Origin: Caldithrix abyssi DSM 13497
GTDB taxonomy: Bacteria > Calditrichota > Calditrichia > Calditrichales > Calditrichaceae
Length of the DNA stretch: 64,000 nt
Reading direction: 5' to 3'
Assembly (NCBI RefSeq): GCF_001886815.1
Contig: NZ_CP018099.1
Span: 4,772,501-4,836,500 of the forward strand
The notes below the pieces were generated by a model. That model searched no databases. It was not told the DNA's origin and worked only from the letters and a program-made list of their open reading frames with translations. This document shows, piece by piece, positions 1 through 7,793 of this stretch. The position numbers and the translations under genes were made by a program. Within the stretch, counting starts at the first letter, position 1; the number at the start of each line of letters is the position of its first letter.

Positions 1-711
1 CGCATCAAAGACCGCAATCAACAGAGCGTATTTGAATTAAAGGCCGCTGGCAGCGCTTTCTTTAAAGAAAAAAAGATTTCGGCCATTCCCGTATTTGTCA
101 TTGCTTTGCACGCGACCATTAAACAATTTACCGGCAGGCACCCCAACATCCACCAGTTTGTTTCGCTTTCGCACTATCGCTGCATGGATCTGACCACTGT
201 CAATGTCAGCACCGCACAGGTGAAAGCATTTGTGGAGCAATTCAACAACCGTCAGCATTTTTCACCCGCACTTTACGCAAAATTGATGGACGCGGTACGA
301 TCTCAAAAGGAGATCATCGCCCGTCGGCGCCAATATCTCTCTTTTGCCGACATCCTGACTCTCTTCTTTTTAAACGCTTCTCCCATCAAAAGAAGCGGGG
401 CGCGGGTTCTGATTCTCTTTGCCCTGCGCTTACTAAAAAGTTTGCATTTACTTACGCTCGAAAAGCGCGAAGTGTTAATCTCCCATCCGGCCCTGCACCC
501 GGAAGTTCCGCTTGTGGGCAGGCCCGGCATCCGGCTGCCCTACGTAAAATACCTTGGCCTGCATTACCAGATATGGCCAGAGAAGATTGTAATCACTTAC
601 ATGCCGGCCATTCACTGGTCTGTAAGTAATGAAATCTTTACTCAAAAACTCGAAGCAAACCTGAGGCGCCTTAAAGAGTTGATCGCTTCTGCTACGCAAT
701 TTTCATCCTGA
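1..711 (+). CDS. C-terminal part of an unrecognised protein (5' end outside window)
   Basis: The reading frame is open from base 1 and ends at TGA 709-711, giving the last 236 residues; an internal ATG at 181 is not needed because the frame continues upstream. I do not recognise the family. What can be seen: a short helical N-terminal part, a hydrophobic stretch around residues 115-145 that could be one amphipathic or membrane-associated segment, then a mixed part rich in His, Tyr and Pro and a charged helical C-terminus. No clear catalytic motif is visible. The next gene starts 77 bp downstream on the same strand, so co-transcription with the ABC exporter is possible but unproven. Confidence 0.7.
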   Translation, partial: RIKDRNQQSVFELKAAGSAFFKEKKISAIPVFVIALHATIKQFTGRHPNIHQFVSLSHYRCMDLTTVNVSTAQVKAFVEQFNNRQHFSPALYAKLMDAVRSQKEIIARRRQYLSFADILTLFFLNASPIKRSGARVLILFALRLLKSLHLLTLEKREVLISHPALHPEVPLVGRPGIRLPYVKYLGLHYQIWPEKIVITYMPAIHWSVSNEIFTQKLEANLRRLKELIASATQFSS

Positions 712-788
712 TGAACTTTTTTTTACTGTTTCTGAGTTACATTCTTTATTAAATTTACCGGTAATCAAAGTACAGGATTGAAGTACCC

Positions 789-2543
789 ATGGATGTGTTC
801 CGCTTATTTCGCCAGCTATGGCCCTATTTAATGCGTTACAGACTCAAGCTTTTTTTGGGTTTAATTTTTATCGTCATCAGTAATTTGATCGCCATCGTCA
901 ATCCCCAGATTGTGCGCCAGGCCATCGATTATTTAAAAGGCGATATCCAGACCATGCGCCTTTTCCAATATGCAGGATTAATCGTTTTAATCACCCTGGT
1001 TCAGGGCGTTTTTCGTTTTTTAATGCGCAGAACGGTTATCGTGGTTTCGCGTTTGGTGGAATTTGATCTGCGCAACGAGCTTTTTGCCCGTCTTCAAAGC
1101 CTTTCGCAAAACTTCTTTCAGCGTACGCCAACCGGCGATCTCATCGCCCGGATGACCAGCGATTTAAACGCCATTCGCTCGGTAATGGGCCCGGGCATCA
1201 TGTACACCATCAACACCGCCACCACCATGATTCTGGTTTTTGTGATGATGATAAGTATTAGCAGGCTTCTGACGCTCATCGCCTTACTGCCCATTCCATT
1301 GCTGGTTTTTCTGGTCAGCTATTTCAGCCGGCAGATCAACAAACGTTACTCGGCGGTTCAGGCGCAGTTTGCCGAAATCAGCACCAGAGTTCAGGAAAAT
1401 CTTGCTGGCATCCGCATCATCAAATCTTACGTTAAAGAAAAAAGTGAACTGCAGGATTTTAACCGCATTAACCGCGAATACATCAACAAAAGCCTGCACT
1501 ATGTAAAGGTGCATGCGGCGTTCAGACCGATGATGATGCTGCTGGTGGGGCTTAGCGTGGTGTTAACCCTGTTAATCGGCGGGCGGTTGATTATTTCCGG
1601 GACGATCACCCTGGGTCAGTTTGTAGCCTTTAACATGTACCTGGGAATGCTCGTCTGGCCTTCGATCGCGCTGGGCTGGGTGCTTGGCCTGTTTTACCAG
1701 GGCGTGGCTTCCATGAAACGCCTGAACCTGATCTTTGACGCCCGGCCGGATATCGTCGACGCCCCCGACGTTAAAAAAGTGACGCGACTGCATGGCGCCA
1801 TTCGCTTTGAACGCCTCAACTTTTCATACGCCAACGGCTCTTCAGAAGTTTTAAAAGATATCGATTTTCAGGTTGAAGCCGGACAGGTGGTTGCCTTAAT
1901 CGGCCGAACGGGAAGCGGCAAATCTACCATCATCAAGCTAATTGCGCGGATTTACGACGCCCCCGATGATTCCATTTTGATCGACGATATTCCCATCAAA
2001 AAAATCCCTCTTAAAACTTTACGCGAGCACATCGGTTACGTTCCGCAAGAAACCTTTCTCTTTTCCGACACCATCCGCAACAACATCGCTTTTGCCCGAC
2101 CGGACGCCTCACTTGAGGAAATTGAATGGGCGGCCAGAATGGCCGAAGTCCATCAGAGTATTGTCGAATTTCCCGACGGTTACGACACATTGTTAGGCGA
2201 ACGGGGCATCAATCTTTCCGGAGGACAAAAACAACGTTTAACTCTGGCCCGCGCTCTTTTAAAAAAACCGTCCATTCTTTTGTTAGACGACGCCCTGTCT
2301 GCCGTGGATAACCTGACGGAAGAACGTATTCTGCAGCATCTAAAACAGGTCATGAAGAACAAAACCTGCTTCTGGGTGTCGCACCGCATTTCGGCCATTC
2401 GACACGCCGACCTAATTCTCGTTCTTGACCAGGGCCAGATCGTGGAACGCGGCACGCACGAATCTCTGTTGGCACTGGGTGGCCTTTATGCCGATATTTT
2501 TGAAAAACAGCAGCTGGAAGAATTTGTTACGCAGGTGGATTAA
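789..2543 (+). CDS. ABC exporter half-transporter (fused permease and ATPase), degenerate-site type
   Basis: A 584-residue fused exporter subunit of the MsbA/MdlAB class. The N-terminal ~320 residues hold six predicted membrane helices; the nucleotide-binding domain follows from ~340. Visible motifs are Walker A 'GRTGSGKST' (~372-380), Q-loop 'YVPQETFLF', signature 'LSGGQKQR' (~476-483), Walker B 'LLLDD' ending at D500-D501, D-loop 'SAVD' and H-loop 'WVSHR'. D501 stands where the catalytic glutamate is usually found. In heterodimeric exporters (MdlA, BmrC, TM287) this 'DD' marks the degenerate-site half, so this subunit probably needs a partner, and none is adjacent. The start ATG 789 gives the full first helix. 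The next gene begins one base after its stop. Substrate cannot be read from sequence; lipid or drug export are both possible. Confidence 0.92.
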   Translation: MDVFRLFRQLWPYLMRYRLKLFLGLIFIVISNLIAIVNPQIVRQAIDYLKGDIQTMRLFQYAGLIVLITLVQGVFRFLMRRTVIVVSRLVEFDLRNELFARLQSLSQNFFQRTPTGDLIARMTSDLNAIRSVMGPGIMYTINTATTMILVFVMMISISRLLTLIALLPIPLLVFLVSYFSRQINKRYSAVQAQFAEISTRVQENLAGIRIIKSYVKEKSELQDFNRINREYINKSLHYVKVHAAFRPMMMLLVGLSVVLTLLIGGRLIISGTITLGQFVAFNMYLGMLVWPSIALGWVLGLFYQGVASMKRLNLIFDARPDIVDAPDVKKVTRLHGAIRFERLNFSYANGSSEVLKDIDFQVEAGQVVALIGRTGSGKSTIIKLIARIYDAPDDSILIDDIPIKKIPLKTLREHIGYVPQETFLFSDTIRNNIAFARPDASLEEIEWAARMAEVHQSIVEFPDGYDTLLGERGINLSGGQKQRLTLARALLKKPSILLLDDALSAVDNLTEERILQHLKQVMKNKTCFWVSHRISAIRHADLILVLDQGQIVERGTHESLLALGGLYADIFEKQQLEEFVTQVD

Positions 2544-2544
2544 A

Positions 2545-4500
2545 ATGAAACTTTTACATTCCTTTTTGTGGCTCGGCTTTTTGATCGCTTTTTGTGGCGC
2601 TCAACACTTTGCGCAAGATAAACGCTCGATTCCTTCGTCTTACAGCCCCAGCTCCGCGCCCACGACAATTGAAAAATTTGACGTGCAATACTACCGCATC
2701 GAGATGCAGATCGATATCCCGCGCAGAAATGTTGTGGGAAAAACCACGCTGCGTCTGGCCAGTCTTCAGGATAACCTGCAAACGGTAACCCTGGATTTTA
2801 AAACGCCTTTAACCGTTGATTCCGTTGGCGGCGCGGCGGCAGCTTTTGCAAGACAGGACGGTCTTTTAACCTTAACTTTAAATCAATCCTTTAACCGCGG
2901 CCAGCAGGCAGAGGTCTGGATCGCCTATTCCGGCAACCCGCAAGTGCCCGGCAGCATCGCCTTTGTGTTCGATCGAATGCCCGACGAATCGCCCTATGTG
3001 TGGACTTTAAGCGAACCTTACGGCGCGCGCCAGTGGTGGCCCTGCAAAGACACGCCGGCCGACAAGGCAGATTCCGTCGATTTGATCATCACCGTGCCGC
3101 AGGGAAATCTGGTCGCTTCCAACGGCCTGCTAACCGAAGTTCGAAGCGATCCTTCCGGCTGGCAAACCTTCCACTGGCAGGTGCGCTACCCCATTGCCAC
3201 CTACCTCGTCTCCATTGTGGCCGGCCCGTTATTTCACTTTACAGATTACTATCATTACAGCCCGGTCGACTCCATGCTGCTGGATTACTACGTTTTTCCG
3301 GATGACAAAATAATAGCTCAGCAAAAGTTTACCGAAATGCACGATTATCTGGACGCCCTTTCGCATTATTTTGGCCCTTACCCCTTTCTTAAAGAAAAGT
3401 ACGGTCAGGCGCAGTTCGGCTGGGGCGGAGGCATGGAACACCAGACCATAACCAGCATCGGAAGGGTAAGCGATGCCTGGACCTATCTCTACGTCCACGA
3501 ACTGGGGCATCAATGGTTTGGCGACATGGTGACCTGCGCCTCCTGGCACGATATCTGGTTAAACGAAGGGTTCGCCAGCTACAGCGAAGCGCTTTACGCC
3601 GAATGGGCCGGCTACAACGGCCAGCCGCCGGGGCTGGATTCCTATCTGGATTACATGAGCACCCAGCTCTATTTCGACGCCGGAACCATCTACATCGAAG
3701 ACACCACCAGTTTCGCCCAGCTTTTTAGCAGAATTGTTTACGATAAAGGCTCATGGGTGCTGCACATGCTGCGCAAGGTGATCGGCGAAGACAATTTGTT
3801 CGAAGCCTTTAAAGCCTACCTTAACGATGCTCGCTGGACGTACGGTTCGGTGCGCACGGAAAATTTTAAAGAAATCTGCGAACAAATTTCGGGCGTGGAT
3901 CTGGACGCCTTTTTCGACCAGTGGCTCAATTATCCTTACTATCCTCAATACGAATATGAATGGACGCCCCATTCCAATGTAGATCAAAGCTACACCGTTG
4001 AGCTCGTCATCCGTCAAACCCAGCAACAAACGCTGTATGTTATGCCCATTGATTTACGCTTTCTGTTTGCCGACGAAACAGACACCACGCTAACCGTTCA
4101 GAACAACCAGTTTACGCAGGAATACCTCTTCCATTTTGCCAAACAACCCATTTACCTTCAGTTTGATCCGGACAACTGGCTGCTAAAAGAGAGCAAGGAA
4201 ACCTCGCCGACCACGTTGATCACCGGCTACGGTTTTCACAAAATTTTTCCCAATCCATCGCCGGGCGCCGTAAATATTGAACTGATTTACTGGCAGCGTG
4301 AAGACTATCCCGTCTACGTTTTTGATCTTCTTGGTAAAAAGGTAAGAACGCTGCTTCCCAACAATCGGATTTTTAATCAGCACCAATACTTCTGGGACGG
4401 TAAAAACGACAGAGGAAAGGCGGTGAGCTCCGGCCTCTATTTTTTAAAGGCGCCAACCGTTGCCGAAGGGCAGACGCGTAAAATAATGATCATCCGCTAA
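2545..4500 (+). CDS. Secreted M1-family zinc aminopeptidase with T9SS sorting domain
   Basis: A 651-residue secreted metallopeptidase that would trim N-terminal residues from peptides outside the cell. The start is ATG 2545, right after the ABC gene stop; it gives a clean signal peptide (KLLHSFLWLGFLIAFCGAQ), whereas longer upstream starts overlap the ABC gene. An M1 N-terminal beta domain is followed by the exopeptidase motif 'GGMEH' (family: GxMEN) and the zinc site HELGH (H318, E319, H322) with the third ligand E341 in 'NEGFAS', the canonical 18-residue spacing. The last ~85 residues, from 'FPNPSPGAVNIE' to '..GLYFLK', are a type A T9SS sorting domain, so the protein should be exported through the outer membrane and anchored or released. 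Immediate spacing suggests translational coupling with the ABC exporter. Confidence 0.93.
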   Translation: MKLLHSFLWLGFLIAFCGAQHFAQDKRSIPSSYSPSSAPTTIEKFDVQYYRIEMQIDIPRRNVVGKTTLRLASLQDNLQTVTLDFKTPLTVDSVGGAAAAFARQDGLLTLTLNQSFNRGQQAEVWIAYSGNPQVPGSIAFVFDRMPDESPYVWTLSEPYGARQWWPCKDTPADKADSVDLIITVPQGNLVASNGLLTEVRSDPSGWQTFHWQVRYPIATYLVSIVAGPLFHFTDYYHYSPVDSMLLDYYVFPDDKIIAQQKFTEMHDYLDALSHYFGPYPFLKEKYGQAQFGWGGGMEHQTITSIGRVSDAWTYLYVHELGHQWFGDMVTCASWHDIWLNEGFASYSEALYAEWAGYNGQPPGLDSYLDYMSTQLYFDAGTIYIEDTTSFAQLFSRIVYDKGSWVLHMLRKVIGEDNLFEAFKAYLNDARWTYGSVRTENFKEICEQISGVDLDAFFDQWLNYPYYPQYEYEWTPHSNVDQSYTVELVIRQTQQQTLYVMPIDLRFLFADETDTTLTVQNNQFTQEYLFHFAKQPIYLQFDPDNWLLKESKETSPTTLITGYGFHKIFPNPSPGAVNIELIYWQREDYPVYVFDLLGKKVRTLLPNNRIFNQHQYFWDGKNDRGKAVSSGLYFLKAPTVAEGQTRKIMIIR

Positions 4501-4524
4501 ACGGTTTCTTTAGCGGTATTTTTT
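4494..4524 (+). terminator. Intrinsic terminator overlapping the stop codons of two convergent genes
   Basis: The inverted repeat CCGCTAAA (4494-4501) / TTTAGCGG (4509-4516), with a 7-nt loop, is followed by TATTTTTTC. The left arm contains the stop codon of the aminopeptidase gene and the right arm contains the stop codon of the convergent mocA gene. It should stop plus-strand transcription; the minus-strand T-run is poor. Confidence 0.7.
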
Positions 4525-5121
4525 CTCTAATTCAAGCAATGTTTCGCGCGTGTCAATGTCTTCTAAAACAGCTGGATCGTCCACCGCTACGCGCCGAATG
4601 TCTTTTGCGTGTTTTAGCATGATTTCCCTCAACGTAACCTGACGGGCATCGGCCTGAATAATTTCTTTAAAAAACACTGCCGGAATAATGACCGGGTGTC
4701 CGCCTCTGTTTGCAAATCGGGGAAGCAAAAACGCCCGGGGAAAGCGCCTGGCCGACTCCAGCAAACGCAAATAGGTCGTTGATGCCACATGGGGCTGATC
4801 GACCAGACACATCACAATCCCTTTTGCCTGCGGATGCACCTGCTGTAAACCGACCTGCAGCGAGCTGAACTGCCCGAGATCAAAATTGCTGTTGACCGCT
4901 ATTTTAAAATATCCGACATCCGGGATGTGCGGGATTAAATTCTGCGCCTGAAAACCAAGAACCAGCACCATTTCCTGAATGCCGCGCTCTTCCAGATTTT
5001 TTCTGATTCTGGTTACAAACGGCACGCCGTTAAAGGACTGTAGCGCTTTTGGCGCGCCGAATCGTTGCGAACGGCCAGCCGCCAGAATGACCGCGCTCCA
5101 TTGCGAAAAATCATCCGCCAT
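4510..5121 (-). CDS. mocA: MocA-type molybdenum cofactor nucleotidyltransferase
   Basis: A 203-residue NTP transferase of the MobA/MocA family. MocA attaches CMP to molybdopterin to make the dinucleotide cofactor used by xanthine-oxidase-family enzymes. The nucleotide-binding N-terminus 'VILAAGRSQRFG' with the following 'PKALQ' is intact, as are 'CLVDQPHV' (metal-binding aspartate) and 'GGHPVII' (family GxP motif). Length is normal. It lies 6 bp downstream of xdhC and on the same strand as the PaoABC genes, which fits its job of supplying MCD cofactor to that enzyme. MobA (GMP transfer) is the alternative, but MocA is favoured by the GGHP motif and the neighbours. Confidence 0.88.
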   Translation of the reverse strand: MADDFSQWSAVILAAGRSQRFGAPKALQSFNGVPFVTRIRKNLEERGIQEMVLVLGFQAQNLIPHIPDVGYFKIAVNSNFDLGQFSSLQVGLQQVHPQAKGIVMCLVDQPHVASTTYLRLLESARRFPRAFLLPRFANRGGHPVIIPAVFFKEIIQADARQVTLREIMLKHAKDIRRVAVDDPAVLEDIDTRETLLELEKKYR

Positions 5122-5127
5122 GGGTCG

Positions 5128-5934
5128 TTACTCTTTCTTTGCTACAAGTTTTTTAAGCGATCGGCCTTCCAGCGGTTTTTCGTAGCGCACGGCAATCAAT
5201 TCGGCCATGATGCTGATGGCAATCTCAAAGGGCGTTTCCGCCCCGATGTCAAAACCGACCGGCATAAACACGCGTGCAATTTCCTCTTGCGTATGACCCG
5301 CTTCTGTTAGTTCTTTGAAAAACGTTCGGGCCTTTTTACGGCTGCCAATTACGCCAAGATACTTAAACGGTTGTTTTAAGCAGTAATCGGCAATGATTTG
5401 ATCAAAGCCGTGGCCGTGTGTCATTACCATGATGTAGGTGTTTTCATCGAAGCGCAATTCCTCAAAAACTTGCGGATAGTCGCCGCACAGCACACGATGC
5501 GCGGCGGGTAAACGTTCTTGGCGAGCGTACTCAGGACGGTTATCCACCACTGTGGTGAAAAAGTTGGCTTTCGGCGCCAGATCGGCCAGGGCGCTACCCA
5601 CGTGTCCGGCTCCGAAAATGATCAGCTTTTCTTTTAGCCCGAACGGTTCGTACAAAATTTCCACTTTTCCGCCGCACAACATGCCTGCGTCTTCGCTTAA
5701 CACATAACTGTTGCGCCAGGCCGCGTTGCGGCTCATGTTGTCCAGCGCTTCCTGAATGGCTAAATATTCAATTTGCCCTCCGCCTACCGTGCCAAAATGC
5801 TCGCCATCTTCAAAAACAAGCATCTTGCCGCCCATCTTGCCAGGGGAAGAGCCTTTAACATCAATAACCGTCAACAACACGCCGCTGCGGTTCTGTTCAA
5901 TGGCCTCGGCCAGTTTCTGGTAAATCTCTTTCAT
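5128..5934 (-). CDS. xdhC: XdhC/CoxI-family molybdoenzyme maturation factor (PaoD-like)
   Basis: A 268-residue cytoplasmic protein. XdhC-family proteins bind molybdenum cofactor, help convert it to the sulfurated form and hand it to xanthine-oxidase-family apoenzymes. The N-terminal XdhC/CoxI domain (~1-90) contains 'GSSPGKMGGKM' and 'GTVGGGQIE'; a Rossmann domain follows with 'IIFGAGHVGSAL' (~107-118) and the C-terminal signature 'GAETPFEIAISIMAE'. The cysteine in 'DAGMLCGGKVE' is the conserved one. It is directly upstream of mocA (6-bp gap). The enzyme it serves is most likely the PaoABC complex encoded upstream on the same strand, although an 862-bp spacer with a repeat separates them. Confidence 0.92.
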   Translation of the reverse strand: MKEIYQKLAEAIEQNRSGVLLTVIDVKGSSPGKMGGKMLVFEDGEHFGTVGGGQIEYLAIQEALDNMSRNAAWRNSYVLSEDAGMLCGGKVEILYEPFGLKEKLIIFGAGHVGSALADLAPKANFFTTVVDNRPEYARQERLPAAHRVLCGDYPQVFEELRFDENTYIMVMTHGHGFDQIIADYCLKQPFKYLGVIGSRKKARTFFKELTEAGHTQEEIARVFMPVGFDIGAETPFEIAISIMAELIAVRYEKPLEGRSLKKLVAKKE

Positions 5935-6796
5935 AATCGCTCTTTATTTTTTCCACTTTTAACGCACATTCGCTTTTCTAACCTGTTAAAAAACGGTCTC
6001 ATTTTGAACCTGACGATCAAAACAGATCTTCTTTTTTTAATAAAACAAAGTTAACCGCAGATAGACTGAGTTTCAAATTTTCTCGGGTAAAATTTGGCTT
6101 TTTTACAAAATCTCTTCCCGGGCGCCAGCCGTTTTTTATGAAGCGACAATGTTGAAGGCGTTTCTTGCGGGCATGGCCATCCGAGAAATTTTTTTTGCCG
6201 CTGGATTGGTTGAATAGTTAATTAGTTGAATGGTTGAATAGAAATTTACAAATGCGCAAATATTGAACATCAATGGAGAAAAATTTCCAACGAACAGTTC
6301 TTCCCACTCTCCCAGACTCTTCTTCTTGGAAAGGGGGCGATGGCAATTGAAACGATTTTTAATTTAAAACATTCTTTATGCCTTTTATGAATTTTCTGTG
6401 CGCTCGGTGGTCGCTTAAATTCCTGCAGGAATGTTTTTGTTTGCTGGTATGCTGTACTACAATTAAAAATTACGAATTACGAATTACGAATTATCACGCG
6501 GAGCGGGAGGCTGTGCCCGAATAGTAGAGTGCCAGTTTGCTTAGCTTTAGTCTTAAATGTTAAATATTTTTCTGCGATGATTGGCGTAATCTCCGAGAAG
6601 ATTACTATGCGCGCGTTGCGGTTGATTTTGGTTGCGGATTTGCTGCCCTGGATCCATTAACAAGGATCAATAAGCCGCACCGAGTCCGGGGCGGGGGGAA
6701 CAAAATGACGAGTTTCACACATCCCCTTTTTTCATAGGTTTCAAAAAATTACAGCAAAATCGTATCTACAACAGCGCACAGCAAAGACGACAGAAA
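5935..6796. other. 862-bp gene-free spacer between paoB and xdhC
   Basis: No convincing reading frame is seen. It holds short A/T-rich direct repeats (the unit AATTACG three times near 6467-6490; GTTGAATAG-type repeats near 6206-6240), a copy of the window's dispersed repeat (6529-6651) and otherwise featureless sequence. It splits what would normally be one oxidoreductase/maturation operon. Confidence 0.6.
6529..6651 (+). repeat. Dispersed repeat, copy A (3' module only)
   Basis: From 'GTGCCAGTTTGCTTAGC' to 'GCTGCCCTGG', this is nearly identical to the end of the first full tandem unit (11623-11745), including the stretch TCTGCGATGATTGGCGTAAT. The upstream hairpin part found in other copies is absent here. 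Confidence 0.85.
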
Positions 6797-7780
6797 TCAG
6801 CCGCTCAATTGCAGGAGTAACCGTCCAAGCAGATTGCGGGCCAGAGGCACCTTGTAAGCATTTTGTTGCATAGGCTCAGCGTCTTTTAAAGCCAGGCTTT
6901 TCAGCATTTTTAGGTTTTGTTCTGAAACTTCGAGTCCCCGTAGCCGCTCATTCAACTCTTTTTCTTCCCAGGGTTTGGGAGCCACACCGCCAAAGGCGAT
7001 CTTCCCCTCAACAATTTTTGAATTTTTAATCTTTAGGCTTGCGGCCACGCTGACCACGGCAAAATCCCACACATCGCGTTCTTTAAATTTTAAATAGCCG
7101 CTCACCTGCTCTTCCCCTGCAAAGGGCACATGAATTTTTGTGACAATCTCTCCGGGGAATAGAATGTTTTCGCGGTAGGGATCATCTTCCGGCAGCACAA
7201 AAAATTTGGCAACGGGCACCGTTTTACTGCCTTTTTGTGAAACGATAGTCAGCTCTGCGTCCAGGGCCAATAAGGCCACGGCCAGGTCCGAAGGATGCAC
7301 GATAAAACAGGGGCCGCCGCCAATCACACAATGGTATTTATTTTCCCCGTCCACGGCAAAGCATTCATCTCCGCCTTTGCGCAGGCAATCAAAGTCGCCG
7401 CGGAAATACCAGCAGCGCGGACGCTGACACAAATTGCCGCCGACCGTGCCCATGTTCCGCAGTTGAGGCGACGCAGTTTCGGCCGCCGCCTGAGCCAGCG
7501 CTGGAAAATATCTCTTAATGTCTGGATGCTCTGCAATTTCGGCAACGGTTACAAGCGCCCCGATGGTTAATCCTTTTTCTTTTGAAAATTCAATGCCCTG
7601 CAAACCGTCCACAGATTTAAGATTAACCAGGGCTTCCGGCGTTTCAACCCCATCTTTTAAAAGGCCAAGTACATCCGTACCGCCGGCAAACAAAATGGCT
7701 TTTTGCCAGCCCTGCCCGGCCAGAGCGCTGGCCTGCTTTATATCTTTCGGTTGTTGATAGACAAAAGGTTTCATCATCAT
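6797..7780 (-). CDS. paoB: FAD-binding subunit of PaoABC-type aldehyde oxidoreductase, with [4Fe-4S] insertion
   Basis: A 327-residue FAD subunit of the CoxM/XdhB/PaoB family, which passes electrons from the iron-sulfur subunit to an external acceptor. FAD-contact motifs are 'FAGGTDVLG' (~31-39), 'ASPQLRNMGTVGGNL' (~103-117) and 'FAVVSVAASL'. Between residues 118 and 158 there are six cysteines (C118, C123, C132, C140, C151, C158) in a segment beginning 'CQRPRCWYFRG'. Such an insertion carries an extra [4Fe-4S] cluster in E. coli PaoB and in 4-hydroxybenzoyl-CoA reductase. Start ATG 7780 follows AGGAG. The gene begins 13 bp after paoC. PaoB-like aldehyde oxidation is favoured by the Tat-exported small subunit; a hydroxybenzoyl-CoA reductase is less likely because that enzyme is cytoplasmic. 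Confidence 0.88.
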   Translation of the reverse strand: MMMKPFVYQQPKDIKQASALAGQGWQKAILFAGGTDVLGLLKDGVETPEALVNLKSVDGLQGIEFSKEKGLTIGALVTVAEIAEHPDIKRYFPALAQAAAETASPQLRNMGTVGGNLCQRPRCWYFRGDFDCLRKGGDECFAVDGENKYHCVIGGGPCFIVHPSDLAVALLALDAELTIVSQKGSKTVPVAKFFVLPEDDPYRENILFPGEIVTKIHVPFAGEEQVSGYLKFKERDVWDFAVVSVAASLKIKNSKIVEGKIAFGGVAPKPWEEKELNERLRGLEVSEQNLKMLKSLALKDAEPMQQNAYKVPLARNLLGRLLLQLSG

Positions 7781-7793
7781 GGCTCCTGTTTGG

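Noticed and set aside
2425-2544. Longer N-terminal start for the aminopeptidase
   Set aside because: It would overlap the ABC gene by 119 bp and hide the signal peptide; ATG 2545 directly after the stop gives a good one.
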